A stretch of 64,000 nt of DNA from Ananas comosus (GCF_001540865.1 NC_033633.1:9439031-9503030), one strand, 5' to 3'. Positions 9,533 through 19,900 are shown, counted from the stretch's first letter. Numbers and translations are program-made. The notes: a model not told the origin generated them from the sequence alone.

Positions 9533-12500
9533 ACAGTATATGCCAATTGGAGTTCTAAAGGCAGTATGTTTTTCGTCCTCAGGCGCCATCTTTATCTGGT
9601 TATATCCAGAGGAACCGTCCATGAAAGAGAACATCTCATAACTTGAAGTGTTGTCGATCATCAATTCAGTGACTGGCAGTGGAAAATCATCCTTCGGGCA
9701 TGCTTTATTCAGATCTCGAAAGTCGACACATACACGAATTTGACCATTTTTCTTCTTCACTGGGACTATGCTCGCGATCCAATCAGCATATTTTTCTTCT
9801 CTGATGAACCCTGCTTCAATAAGCTTTTTAGTCTCAGTTATGATCTGTTCTTCTAAGTCAACTCTTGTCCTCCTTGGAGCTTGTTTAACTGGAGCCACAT
9901 CTGGACTAATGGCAAGTTTATGAACAGCCACACTTGGATCTAAGCCAGGCATTTCTTTATACGTCCAAGCAAAGCAGTCTTTATATTCCATCAATAGTGC
10001 TTTCAACACATCTTGATCTTTTTCTGGAAGTAATGCACTAATATAAGTGGGTCTTCGATCCTCTTCATTACCCAAATTTATTTCTATAAGCTCATCAACG
10101 GTGGCTTGCCCCCCGTCTTCAAGTTCTTGTGGAGCATCTTTTAATTCCAGAAGTTTTGCTTTCAGTGGCTCAATATCCTCATCCTGCTCCATATCCTTTA
10201 CCGTGATCATAGTGCAGGTATGTCGTATGACATGTGAATCATTGTTGGTTATCTTGGGCACATGAGTAGATTGATGATATCCTAGCCCTCTCGTGTGTAC
10301 CGTTCGGCCATTTGGAAGCACGACTCTTTTTTGTGGTGGATTCCACATTTTCTGAAAAAATTTTCGATTAGCTCGTGACCTTTTCGCAGGAATTCCCGAT
10401 CTATTCATCATGTTTTTGAGATTTTTCGAAAAGTGTGCTGGAATGTTGACATCTTCATATATTTCCTCATCAGAGTCATCAAGCTTGATAAGATCAGAGG
10501 GTTTGTAATCATCTGACTTATAGAAAAGGATCCCTTTCTTTATTTTTTCTTTTTCCCTGACTTTCTCAACTCGAGGAGGTACAAAGAAGGTTTTTAGATC
10601 ATTCACTTTTGTTGGCTTGCTTATATGAAGAGATTTTATATGTCCATCTGGAACCCTAGTAATAGCTAAGGAATCCTCAATCAATTCAGGAGTTCTTATG
10701 AACATATTTGACTCAGATGTCGAGAACATCTTTTCATCTTCTGATGAGTCTTCTCCCCAGGGCATGTTCAACTTGAAAGAAAATGTTTCCAATATTTTCC
10801 TTACTTGTTCTTCATCATCAGAATCTTCTGAATCACTTCCGAAATGTGGAATCACATTTTTTTTATTATCCTCAATTTTTATCTTTCCCTTTGGCAATTT
10901 TTTATCGCTCTGAACTTTACTCTCTTCGAGTTCGCGAGACAACTTTATATCTTTTTCAGATTCTGCGAAATATCTCGCATCTTCATATCGTACCTCATGC
11001 ACTCCGAATGGGCGTATATCACCATCAACTCTGAATTCTTCTCCATCCTTAATATATTTCATACATTGATGAAGAGTAGAGAGAACAACATTATATTCGT
11101 GCAGCCAAGGCCGCCCCAATAACGCCTTATACGAGGTGTCTGCATTTATCACATAAAATTTTGCTTCGGTCCGTAATGCTCCAAATTTTATAGGAAGAAT
11201 GATCGACCCGAGAGCTTTTTGGCTATGTTGATTAAAGCCTTGGATCACGATTTTCTCCGAGGACAGATGATCGACATTCAGAGCTAAACTTTTCAAAGTT
11301 CTTAAAGTCAAGATATTGATTGAGGATCCAGGATCGATTAAAATGCGATTAATCTTATCTCCATCACACGTCCCAGTCACATATAAAGGCCTATTGTGGT
11401 GAGCAGTTCCCAGCAACATGTCTTCATCAGTGAAGATAACATTGGCGACATGTCTAGCGTATAACGCCTCTTTCATATTCACCTCGGCAAAATGAGCATA
11501 AAAGGGCTCGGGATTTTGTAAAGCATAAATGAGTACGTCCCGAAGTTCTTTGGACATCATCAGAGCGTCATAAACACTCAACAAAGCTGGCACTTTTCTT
11601 AAATGGGAAAGTATATTATAATCAATCTTTGATAACTTTCCTTGATTCGATGAAGTTGGTGCCTCTTCGTTTATCTGAATTTCTTTATCTTTACCATTTT
11701 GAGGATGTCCTTGTCTTTCTGGTAATACTTTTTCGGATTTCAGCGTGATTTGCAAAGAATCCTCAGCTTCTTTATCTTGCTTAGTATTAGAGTCAGTACC
11801 ACAAGTAATAGTTTGGCATGTTTCGACTCTAGTCTTTTCAAGAGTATTCAACTTGTTGAGGATCTCTTTCAATTGTTCCTTCATGCTTTTTACCGCCATG
11901 GCCACACAATCTATGTTTGTTGCTAGAGAGCGTACATCAATCTGCACTCTCCTCAAATCATTGTCAATCTCAAGAAGACGATATTCCATTCTCCTTGCAC
12001 CATAATCCCTACTCGGGGTATTGTATGCTAGCCACGCGGTATCATCGTCTTCACGTGCATCAGCAGATTGCCTGACCCTATTCTCTTGATTTACAGAGTC
12101 ATTAGATTGCTCTTCAGAGATTGTTATTACTCGACACGACTCTTTGAGCTGTGATTTGTTTTTTCTATGATCTCGAAGTTTCACGCATACATCATAAGCA
12201 TGACCTCTCGCTCCACACCAACAACAACACGGTTTCATATCATCGAAAGCATCATAACATGCTTTTCTGAATTCTTCCAGAGTAATGGGTTGTTGTTTCT
12301 CAAATCGTGGTAGATGTCTCTTCCATCGTTGACTTTTGGACCCGGCAATCGTCGGTTGATCGACCTTTAGCTTCGCCTTGTCAACAGTTAGATTCTGCAT
12401 CTTTTTCCATTGGCGACAATTTTCTAGGGTGTGCCCCCATATATTGTGATAGGAACAGAATTCTGTCGACATAACTTTCTTTTTCCCTTCCTTACTTAGA

Positions 12501-15500
12501 GGTTCATTATTCTGGCGAGCCTCTAACTGCTGGCTTAGAATTGGTTTCTTCTTCTTTTTCAGCGAAGATGACCCTGCATTTCCTCTCACCGACATTCTTT
12601 TAATTTCTTGAGCAATTATGTGTGCTTCATAGAAATTTGCGTCGTATTCGGTTTTTGTTGACTTTAATTGCTCCGAATCAACTTGCGCAGTTATGACTCG
12701 GCATGTCTCAACCCGACATCTTTTTGATGCTTCAGTAGCATCTGTCTTGAGCATATCTATTATAGTTCTCATTTGAATATCTATGCCCTTTATATCGCCA
12801 GTCATACCGTTCATATTCATTTTTATGAAGTTAATATCATTGTGCAGCCTCCTCATTTCTCCCCCCATTCTGATTAAGCGACACTCCATTCTATACAACT
12901 TCTTCATTGGATCATTATAAGTTGAAGTGTCGTATAATTCCAAAGGATCAACATAAGTATCATCGTTTGGTGTGGAGGTCTGTTGATTTGCCCCCAGGGT
13001 CGGCGCAGGTCTTTCTAGCACGTCATCAGATGTCGTAATGACACGACATGATTCTCGTATGTAAGGAATAGTCTCGTGCTTATTTTCCTCGTGGCTTGTG
13101 CTTCTGGTATTTTGCTTAATATTTGCCCTTTGAGAAAACTGCTTTCTTGATTTTCTCATATGTTGAAAAGCGTAACAGTTTTCTAGGTTATGTCCTTTCA
13201 CTTCATGAAGAGGACAATACATGGGTGTACTTTTGCTGCCAGAAGACTGAGAATTAACGTCTCTCGTCGTTGCCGTTCTCGGACATTCCCCACCCATGTT
13301 TTTAGTTTCTATAAGAGGGGTTTTTTCTTTATTACTTCGAGAAGTATTGGGTGAATGCTGATTTGAAGATCGATTTGTAAGCCTTGGCAACGGTTCGATC
13401 TCCCGTTCTCTGTGGTTTTGTGGCTGAGTCTGCTGAGGGAGAGGAGTAATTTTCATTAATTGTTCCACTCTGGCTTCGATCCCAATCATCATGGAGAACA
13501 TTACATTCATTTGTGCTTTCATATCCAATATTTTATCATTCACTTTGTGAAAGCTGTAGCGTGTCATTTCTTTTATCTCAGCCAACTGGCTATGAACTTC
13601 TCCGAAATTCCTTTCTTGTTCTTTAACGCGGTCAGAAGGAAAAGTTTCTTCATCGTCGCGTCGCATGGTGATAACTCTGCAAGCCTCTCCCCAAAAAGGC
13701 TCTTCTGTTTCTTTACACTCCTCAACAGGAGTTTCTCCTTCATCAGAGTTTTTCTTTTTCTTAGCCTCTTCTATTGCTTTGGAAATAAAATCATGAATCA
13801 GAAGAGGATCTCTTTCAGCCTGTTTATATTTTTCCATTGAGTCAATATGTTCCTCAATAGGCCGTTTCTTATACTGTGGCTCAGCCGGCTCAACGAATTT
13901 CTTATTCTTTTTTGCCCGAGCTATTCTGCGCCTCGACTTGGCTGAATTATTAACTGGAGGTATAGGCTTATCCTCAGCTTGCACCTCTGGGTTTAAAGGG
14001 CCTCGCCACTTTATCCCTGGAACCTCTTTTAAATATTTTAACATTTTCCGAGTTTTCTTAGATAAAAATATATTCCAAAACTCGGGGGGAAATACATTCT
14101 CGATTTCTTCCAAATTTTTGGTATCGATCAGATTAGTCTTTTCGACTGGGGCTTCTAACAATACTGATTGTGACAGAGTGATTGCGCCGCTTCTATATTG
14201 CCTTTCAACCCAATCTTTGAACACCCAGCAGTTTTCGATTGGATGACTGATTAGTCTGTGGTATAGGCAATAGTTTGGATCGCCAGTTTTCCCTACATCT
14301 TCTGGCTTCCTTGGCTCCGGCAGTTGAAGCCCATTTTTGACGGCGTCATTGAATATCTTTCTCACTTTCTCCCGTTTGAAAGGATATACCTTGTTTCTCC
14401 GCTCCTCTAAGGAAATCCCTTTTGGATTATTGCCCCCAAACATAGGCTTTACCGGGGCCTGTTCAACTGTAGAGGAAATTGCTTTCTTTCCTTTCTCTAT
14501 CATATTTGCGCGGGCTGGCCTAGCTTGTGCCATCTTCGTCTCAACTCTTTTATTATCATCCTTCTTAGTCCTTTGTAAGTTTAAGAGGACTTGAGGATCG
14601 GTTCTCTCCAACCGGGAAATATTTGATATTAATTCATGAAAGGTGGAACAACTTGATGTGCACAGGAAAGGAGCCATCCAATTGTCGATGTTACCCATGA
14701 CAAGACCAACGGCTTGGGACTGGTCTAGGGGTTGTTCACACCTTATGCTTAAGTTCCGCCACCTTGTAATGTAGTCGAGCATTGTTTCATCTTTTCTTCG
14801 CCTGGTGGCTACCAAATCAGCGATGGTAATCTTATCGCTAACAGTGGCGAACTTTGCTCTGAAAGCTTCTTCCATGTCAGCCCAGGTTCTGATGGACTCA
14901 TCCTCGAGGGAGTAGTACCATTCAAAAGCAATACCTGATAAGCTTTGTGGAAATTGTCGCAAGAGTAGAGGTCCGTTACTCCCTGTATTTCCACACATGG
15001 CTTTAAAATGTGCTATATGCTGATCGGGATTGCCAATACCATAAAACATTTTAAACTTAGGGACCTGATACCCTTCTGGAAATGGTACACTATCGTATTC
15101 TGATAGGTAAGGGTGACCTTTCCCTTTAGGTTTTGAATGCGTCCCTGCTACCGTCTCTTTAACTTGAGAAGTGATCAAATCATGAATCTCTTCTTTAGTC
15201 AAAGAGGTAGTCTCTTTAGGAACAGTCATTTTAGCTTGTTCATCAATGATTTGCGGCGAATGTGCTTCTAACTGAGTAGGAGTCTTAGTTTGACGTCGTT
15301 GCTCCCCAAGTTGCTTTTGCACATTGAGCATCAAGCTCATAACATCCTCCATCTTTTTATAGAGATTTATGATATCTCTATCTTTTTCATCGACTTTCTT
15401 TTTTAAAGACGCAATTATAACGTCTTTTGGATCCTTGGGGTAATAAACAACCTCCTCTTCATCTCGTGGATCAGATGGATCACTAGGCATATCATCTTTG

Positions 15501-16570
15501 TTTTCTTTATGTTGGGTCTGCGAAGAGCTCGCTTCCTTAGCTCTGGCTTTCTCTTCCGCTGCTTTTCTTGCAGCCGCCCTCGTGAGGATTTGCTGAATTG
15601 TTTCTTCTTCATCAGCATCCTCATTCGATGACGTATGCCCGATAACTCTCACCGTATGTATCGCCAATTTTTCTTCTTTGATCTGGGCAAGAGTTTTTGG
15701 CTTCCACTCTGTATTCCTTGCTTTCTTTTGTTGCCATCTTGGCTTCTCAATTTTCTTTTCCAGGCTGGTTCTTCCTTTTACAGCCTTAAAAGCTTTATAT
15801 ATCCGCTTAAAGACAGAGTTCTTATCGTCGTTCTTCGAGCGGGGACATGCAACAGATGGTTTCAAATGGGCCATTTCTGACTCTGGGCGCAGAATGGCAG
15901 TATGTGAATTTTTTCTCACAAATCTCAAGGGTGCGAAGCGGTTACGGGCCAAAACATCAGGCCCGGCGACAAACCTATTGTGTTGGGTTTGCTGGAACTT
16001 GCTTCCTTTGTTTATCTCCCGTCGCTTCAAAGTACGACGAAGATTCCTCTTGAAGGACTTAGTCACGGTGTCCTTGGGAATCGTCAGCCTATCGAAGACC
16101 GACATCTCCGGCGCCATGTTGAGTGGCGATGTTTCAGCTATCCGATTTTGGAATACAAGTCTTCCTTGTAATTCCATCCTCTTAGATGCGCTGATGGGTG
16201 CGATCCTCTCCTTCACAGGAACGCGAGGAGGGTTGGGGATGATCACATTTGGGCGTCTCCCACGAGATGGAAGACGTGGAGTCATAGTATTAGCCTCAGT
16301 TGGGCTGGCAATGGCGTTGAAAGGGGCCATAACCGCAGCCCTAACTTCTTCAGGAATGGTGCCGAACTGGATTGCGGCACCAGCAGCTCCAATGGTAAGG
16401 ACAGATGCCGGCAGGCAGACCTGTCCTGCATTGATCATCATTGAGCCTGTAGCAGTAGTAGTGTTCTTCGGTGCCATTTCTCCTGCAGGGGAATAACGAA
16501 TGTGGATTAAATATTTACCGTCCAATTCTATTAGCATATCATCAGTCTCAAAGATGGAAGGAGAAGCCAT
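9512..16570 (-). CDS. Tat/Ogre-type Ty3/gypsy Gag-Pro-RT polyprotein, truncated in RT
   Basis: One frame without a stop runs about 7 kb (2352 codons from the Met at 16570; the frame is open 15 codons further upstream, but that part is leader). Residues from that Met: basic N-terminal extension 1-490; Gag core about 490-665 (HIAHFKAMCG, FEWYYSL, AFRAKF, TMLDYITRWRNLSI); zinc knuckles at 768-781, 1119-1132, 1372-1385 and 1449-1462; three coiled coils about 988-1039, 1222-1275 and 1525-1579; aspartic protease around 1742 (LIDPGSSINIL) with ALLGRPWLHEYN downstream; reverse transcriptase from about 2198 (WTYKEMPGLDP, VDFRDLNKACPKDDFPLP, MDGSSGYNQI, TAFRTPIGIYC). The RT stops before its YxDD catalytic box because a gypsy LTR end follows at 9532; the last few codons are LTR. 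No RNase H or integrase remains, so the element cannot move by itself. The open frame implies recent insertion. Confidence 0.9.
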   Translation of the reverse strand: MASPSIFETDDMLIELDGKYLIHIRYSPAGEMAPKNTTTATGSMMINAGQVCLPASVLTIGAAGAAIQFGTIPEEVRAAVMAPFNAIASPTEANTMTPRLPSRGRRPNVIIPNPPRVPVKERIAPISASKRMELQGRLVFQNRIAETSPLNMAPEMSVFDRLTIPKDTVTKSFKRNLRRTLKRREINKGSKFQQTQHNRFVAGPDVLARNRFAPLRFVRKNSHTAILRPESEMAHLKPSVACPRSKNDDKNSVFKRIYKAFKAVKGRTSLEKKIEKPRWQQKKARNTEWKPKTLAQIKEEKLAIHTVRVIGHTSSNEDADEEETIQQILTRAAARKAAEEKARAKEASSSQTQHKENKDDMPSDPSDPRDEEEVVYYPKDPKDVIIASLKKKVDEKDRDIINLYKKMEDVMSLMLNVQKQLGEQRRQTKTPTQLEAHSPQIIDEQAKMTVPKETTSLTKEEIHDLITSQVKETVAGTHSKPKGKGHPYLSEYDSVPFPEGYQVPKFKMFYGIGNPDQHIAHFKAMCGNTGSNGPLLLRQFPQSLSGIAFEWYYSLEDESIRTWADMEEAFRAKFATVSDKITIADLVATRRRKDETMLDYITRWRNLSIRCEQPLDQSQAVGLVMGNIDNWMAPFLCTSSCSTFHELISNISRLERTDPQVLLNLQRTKKDDNKRVETKMAQARPARANMIEKGKKAISSTVEQAPVKPMFGGNNPKGISLEERRNKVYPFKREKVRKIFNDAVKNGLQLPEPRKPEDVGKTGDPNYCLYHRLISHPIENCWVFKDWVERQYRSGAITLSQSVLLEAPVEKTNLIDTKNLEEIENVFPPEFWNIFLSKKTRKMLKYLKEVPGIKWRGPLNPEVQAEDKPIPPVNNSAKSRRRIARAKKNKKFVEPAEPQYKKRPIEEHIDSMEKYKQAERDPLLIHDFISKAIEEAKKKKNSDEGETPVEECKETEEPFWGEACRVITMRRDDEETFPSDRVKEQERNFGEVHSQLAEIKEMTRYSFHKVNDKILDMKAQMNVMFSMMIGIEARVEQLMKITPLPQQTQPQNHREREIEPLPRLTNRSSNQHSPNTSRSNKEKTPLIETKNMGGECPRTATTRDVNSQSSGSKSTPMYCPLHEVKGHNLENCYAFQHMRKSRKQFSQRANIKQNTRSTSHEENKHETIPYIRESCRVITTSDDVLERPAPTLGANQQTSTPNDDTYVDPLELYDTSTYNDPMKKLYRMECRLIRMGGEMRRLHNDINFIKMNMNGMTGDIKGIDIQMRTIIDMLKTDATEASKRCRVETCRVITAQVDSEQLKSTKTEYDANFYEAHIIAQEIKRMSVRGNAGSSSLKKKKKPILSQQLEARQNNEPLSKEGKKKVMSTEFCSYHNIWGHTLENCRQWKKMQNLTVDKAKLKVDQPTIAGSKSQRWKRHLPRFEKQQPITLEEFRKACYDAFDDMKPCCCWCGARGHAYDVCVKLRDHRKNKSQLKESCRVITISEEQSNDSVNQENRVRQSADAREDDDTAWLAYNTPSRDYGARRMEYRLLEIDNDLRRVQIDVRSLATNIDCVAMAVKSMKEQLKEILNKLNTLEKTRVETCQTITCGTDSNTKQDKEAEDSLQITLKSEKVLPERQGHPQNGKDKEIQINEEAPTSSNQGKLSKIDYNILSHLRKVPALLSVYDALMMSKELRDVLIYALQNPEPFYAHFAEVNMKEALYARHVANVIFTDEDMLLGTAHHNRPLYVTGTCDGDKINRILIDPGSSINILTLRTLKSLALNVDHLSSEKIVIQGFNQHSQKALGSIILPIKFGALRTEAKFYVINADTSYKALLGRPWLHEYNVVLSTLHQCMKYIKDGEEFRVDGDIRPFGVHEVRYEDARYFAESEKDIKLSRELEESKVQSDKKLPKGKIKIEDNKKNVIPHFGSDSEDSDDEEQVRKILETFSFKLNMPWGEDSSEDEKMFSTSESNMFIRTPELIEDSLAITRVPDGHIKSLHISKPTKVNDLKTFFVPPRVEKVREKEKIKKGILFYKSDDYKPSDLIKLDDSDEEIYEDVNIPAHFSKNLKNMMNRSGIPAKRSRANRKFFQKMWNPPQKRVVLPNGRTVHTRGLGYHQSTHVPKITNNDSHVIRHTCTMITVKDMEQDEDIEPLKAKLLELKDAPQELEDGGQATVDELIEINLGNEEDRRPTYISALLPEKDQDVLKALLMEYKDCFAWTYKEMPGLDPSVAVHKLAISPDVAPVKQAPRRTRVDLEEQIITETKKLIEAGFIREEKYADWIASIVPVKKKNGQIRVCVDFRDLNKACPKDDFPLPVTELMIDNTSSYEMFSFMDGSSGYNQIKMAPEDEKHTAFRTPIGIYCCNIPNF
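11801..12142 (-). repeat. Duplicated Gag module C (CRVIT motif and coiled coil)
   Basis: Begins ESCRVITISEEQ just after a canonical CCHC knuckle (CCWCGARGHAYDVC, coded about 12185-12226). It has a coiled coil (ARRMEYRLLEIDNDLRRVQI onward, parallel to module B) and ends ETCQTITCG. The protease follows after about 140 residues without another knuckle. Confidence 0.65.
12416..13054 (-). repeat. Duplicated Gag module B (CRVIT motif, coiled coil, CHHC knuckle)
   Basis: Begins ESCRVITTSDD, has a coiled coil (MKKLYRMECRLIRMGGEMRR onward), an extra ETCRVITAQVD, and ends in the knuckle CSYHNIWGHTLENC. The knuckle core shares GH.LENC with module A. Confidence 0.7.
13175..13687 (-). repeat. Duplicated Gag module A (CRVIT motif, coiled coil, CHHC knuckle)
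   Basis: Begins with EACRVITMRRDDEE, continues through a heptad-like stretch (EVHSQLAEIKEMTRY through IGIEARVEQLM) and ends with the knuckle CPLHEVKGHNLENC. Order and spacing match module B at 12416-13054. Confidence 0.7.
14228..14269 (-). other. Zinc-knuckle variant 1 in the Tat polyprotein
   Basis: Encodes CLYHRLISHPIENC, spacing C-x2-H-x4-H-x4-C. This is the retroviral CCHC knuckle with the second Cys replaced by His. It follows the Gag core directly, where a nucleic-acid-binding knuckle is normally found. Confidence 0.75.
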
Positions 16571-16850
16571 GTCCCACCGGGCGTGCCATTTTGTCTGCCA
16601 CCACGAATGACGCACCTCGCACAGGGAATTTTTATTTTTTGGTTCTCCCGTGGGGTAGTATTCATGATGTAGATTAAAGTATGTGTATGTATGGTTATCA
16701 GGTATTGTGGATCCATGGCTTCCAATAAACGCAAGCGTCTATTGTTAATTACCCCCACAAAGTGTTAGGGCACCTTCGATTAAGAGACCTTTGTTATGCT
16801 AAAAATTAAATAAAAGATGAACGAAATTCAGTGGATTGAATTTGATTCTG
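16571..16850 (-). other. Leader of the Tat-type element (primer-site region and 5' UTR)
   Basis: On the minus strand GGCACGCCCGGTGGGACATG leads straight into the polyprotein Met. This conserved leader motif precedes gag in plant Tat-branch elements. No tRNA-iMet primer site is present, in line with other tRNA primers in this branch. The exact LTR/leader border is not resolved. Confidence 0.5.
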
Positions 16851-17539
16851 AACCAGGGTGTATATAACCCTAATGTAAATTGGGATTCGATCGGGTTCAA
16901 ATTGGACTTAAATATATGATAAAGTCCAATCAAGCTCTGTATGTTTAGAGCTCAATTGAGTTCGCCATAAGACCAAACCCTAATTATATATATTAGGATT
17001 AGTCATCATTTGTCTTAAATTAGACTCTAAGTGTATATATTAGAGCCCAATTTGGTTTCACATGAGCCAAATCCTAATTATATATATTAGGATTAGTCAA
17101 AATGTAGTTGACATTAAACTCTAAGTATAGGTATTAGAGTCTAATTTGGTTTCATATGGGTTCACCCTAAGGTGGTTTATAGGCCGAATCCTAATTATAT
17201 GGGTTAGGATTAGCCAAAGATTAAACTCTAAGTGTATGTATTAGAGCTTAATCAAGAGATGAAATTTAAACTCCAAGTGTATGTATTAGAGTTTAAATTA
17301 GTGAACTTTGAGTGGATATATCAGGGTTCAATCGCATATGATTTGATCAATTCTAATCAGGTATTTTAGAATTTGATCGAATTTAAATAAGTCAGGATTC
17401 TAACTCTAGTTGTATGTGCTAGAGAAGAGATTTGATTTGGATTTGACATAGGATCAAGGGGATTTTAATTTGGGTTCAAAAGAGGCTCATTTGGATTTTG
17501 GACTCCTTTTGGGCTTTGATGGGAATTTGAGTTTCATAT

Positions 17540-18420
17540 GAAAATTGAGCTTAAAATGAGCTCAATTTGGATTTGGTATGGAAATTTGGGTTTTATATGA
17601 GAATTGGGCTCAAAGTGGGCTCAATTTGGATTTGATATGGAAATTTAGATTTTATATGGTAATTGGGCTCAAAGTGGGCTCAATTTGGATTTGATATGGA
17701 TAAATAGGTTCAATTTGGGTTTGATTTGGATTTCATTTGGACTGGGCATGAGAATTTGGATTTTATATGGTAATTGGGCTCAAAATGGGCTCAATTCATA
17801 TGTGGATTTTGGGCTCAAAATGGGCTCAATTCATATGTGGATTTTGGGCTCATTTTGGGCTTAATTCATATGTGAATTTTGGGCTCAAAATGGGCTTAAT
17901 TCATATGTGGATTTTGGGCTCAAAATGGGCTTAATTTGGAGTTGGACTTGATTTGGGATTAATATGGGCTCATTTCGTTTTGGATCTGAATTCGGGCCCA
18001 ATATGGGTTGAATTCATTTTGGTTTGGATTCGGGCTCAATATGGACTGAATTCATTTTGGATATGGATTCGGGCTTGGGCTGAATTCAGATTCGGGCTTG
18101 GGCTGAATTCAGATTCGGGCTTGGGCTGAATTCATTTTTGATGTGAATTTGGGCTTGGGCTGAATTCATTTTGGATATGGATTCGGGCTCTGGGCCAATT
18201 TGGATTTGGGGCTAATTTGGGATTTGGATTTGGATTTAATGTTGGATTTGGGCTCTGGGCCAATTTGGATTTGGGCTCTGGGCCAATTTGGATTTGGAGC
18301 TGATTTGGGATTTGGATTTTTAATGTTGGATTTGGGTTTGGATTTGGATTTAATGTTGGATTTGGGTTTGGATTTGATATGGGTCTGCGTGGTTTGGATG
18401 GAATTGAGCTCCGATTTGTA
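17540..18420. repeat. Degenerate tandem array (GGGCTCAAAATGGGCT units)
   Basis: Many copies of a 35-50-bp unit containing GGGCTCAAAATGGGCTCAAT and CATATGTGGATTTTGG, grading into units of TTGGGCTTGGGCTGAATTCA and then GGATTTGGGCTCTGGGCCAA. The order suggests stepwise amplification of related variants. Confidence 0.8.
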
Positions 18421-18884
18421 CTTGAGTTTAAGTCGGGTCGCGTTGAGTTTGAATTTGTGAAATGAATATAATTTGGTCTATACGAGAGTGGAAATCAAAA
18501 TATTTCAGTATCTCGTTCAAAATCAAATTCATCCAAAATATGTTCCGAATTTGTCAAATTCTCAGTCATGAATTCTTCAACTTAATTTAATTTGGAGCAT
18601 CAAATGTCCACTATGATTAAATCTCGGTTTGGTCTAATTTAGCTAAATCGAGAGGTTCGATCTTGGATAGAATTAAGGGGTTCGACCATTTTTCGAACAT
18701 CCCGTTATTCTTCCAATAAAAGGACGATCAAAATAATATCTGACTAATTTTCTTTGTCTCTTTTACATTTATGGGACAACTAAGGCGGGATAAATCCCTT
18801 CCTTGCCTCCCTAACAAAGCTCCCTCTCTCTTTCATAAGTAGAGAAGTAATATCTCTCTCTTTTTCTCTTTTTTTTTTTGTAAA

Positions 18885-19225
18885 GAGGAGAGCACCGCTC
18901 TCTCTCTCAGGATCGTCGTCGAGTAGTTGGTGGGCGGCTTCGTTTGAAAGGAGAGCACCGCTCTCTCTCTCAGAATCGCTGTCGAATACTTGGCGGGCGG
19001 ACTCCGGGTACATCGAGCACTTGGCAGGCGGAACCCGTTTGAGAGGAGAGCACCGCTCTCTCTCTCAGGTTCGCCGTCGAGCAGCTGGTGGGCGGACTTG
19101 GCTTCATTTGAGAGGAGAGCACCGCTCTCTCTCTCAGGATTGCCGTCGAGCAGCTGGTGGGCGGACTCCATTTGAGAGGAGAGCAACGCTCTCTCTCTCA
19201 GGTTCGTCGTCGAGCAGCTGGCGGC
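18885..19225. repeat. Tandem array of about 65-bp units with a GAGAGCACCGCTCTC palindrome
   Basis: Five copies start near 18885, 18947, 19041, 19109 and 19173. Each holds GGAGAGCACCGCTCTCTCTC (one copy has GCAACGCTC) followed by a CGTCGAGCAGCTGGTGGGCGG-like stretch with changes between copies. Confidence 0.8.
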
Positions 19226-19747
19226 TTTGTTGATGACGGAGCTCCGCTGTGGCTGTGTCCTGACAGTAGAGCCGCGGATCTGAGACCGCGACGGAGCCAC
19301 GACAGCGGTGCGGTTCGGCCTCAGCGTGGATGGGGGAGGCCTTGGACGAGCTCGACGGCGGTGCGACCCGGCTTCGGAACGAACATGGCACCGTCAGGGT
19401 CGACGGTGGTACGGCTCAGCTTCGGAGCGGACAAAGGGGGGCCTTGGAGCGAGCTCGACGATCGGTGCGGCTCGGCTTCGGAGCGGACGAGAGGGCCTTG
19501 GAGCGAGCTTAACAGTCGGTGCGGCTCGGCCTTCGCTCGACGGCGGTGCGGCTCGGCTTGCGCTCGACGACGGTGAGGCTTGGTGAGGCATTTGGTCGAA
19601 CAGGTGGCGGGTGGAGGGAACGATGCAGTAATTTTGCTTCAGAATCTCCTTGTGATCGGAGAAGGCGACGTCGCGATCTCGGAGCGGACAGAGAAGGGGG
19701 AAGCAGCGATACATCACCAAGTCCGACGGGAACTTGGGTAGCCTCGG

Positions 19748-19900
19748 GGCGGATCGGCCGCGGGTGGCGCGGCTTCGGGCGGATCGGCCGCGGGTGGCGC
19801 GGCTTCGAGCCGATCGGCCGCGGGTGGAGCGGCTTCGAGAGGACCGGCCGCGGGTGGCGCGGCTTCGGGCGGATCGGCCGCGGGTGGCGCGGCTTCGAGT
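19748..19900. repeat. 30-bp GC-rich tandem repeat, five copies
   Basis: Five near-perfect copies of a 30-bp unit whose core is GGCCGCGGGTGGCGCGGC; copies differ by a few bases. Confidence 0.88.
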
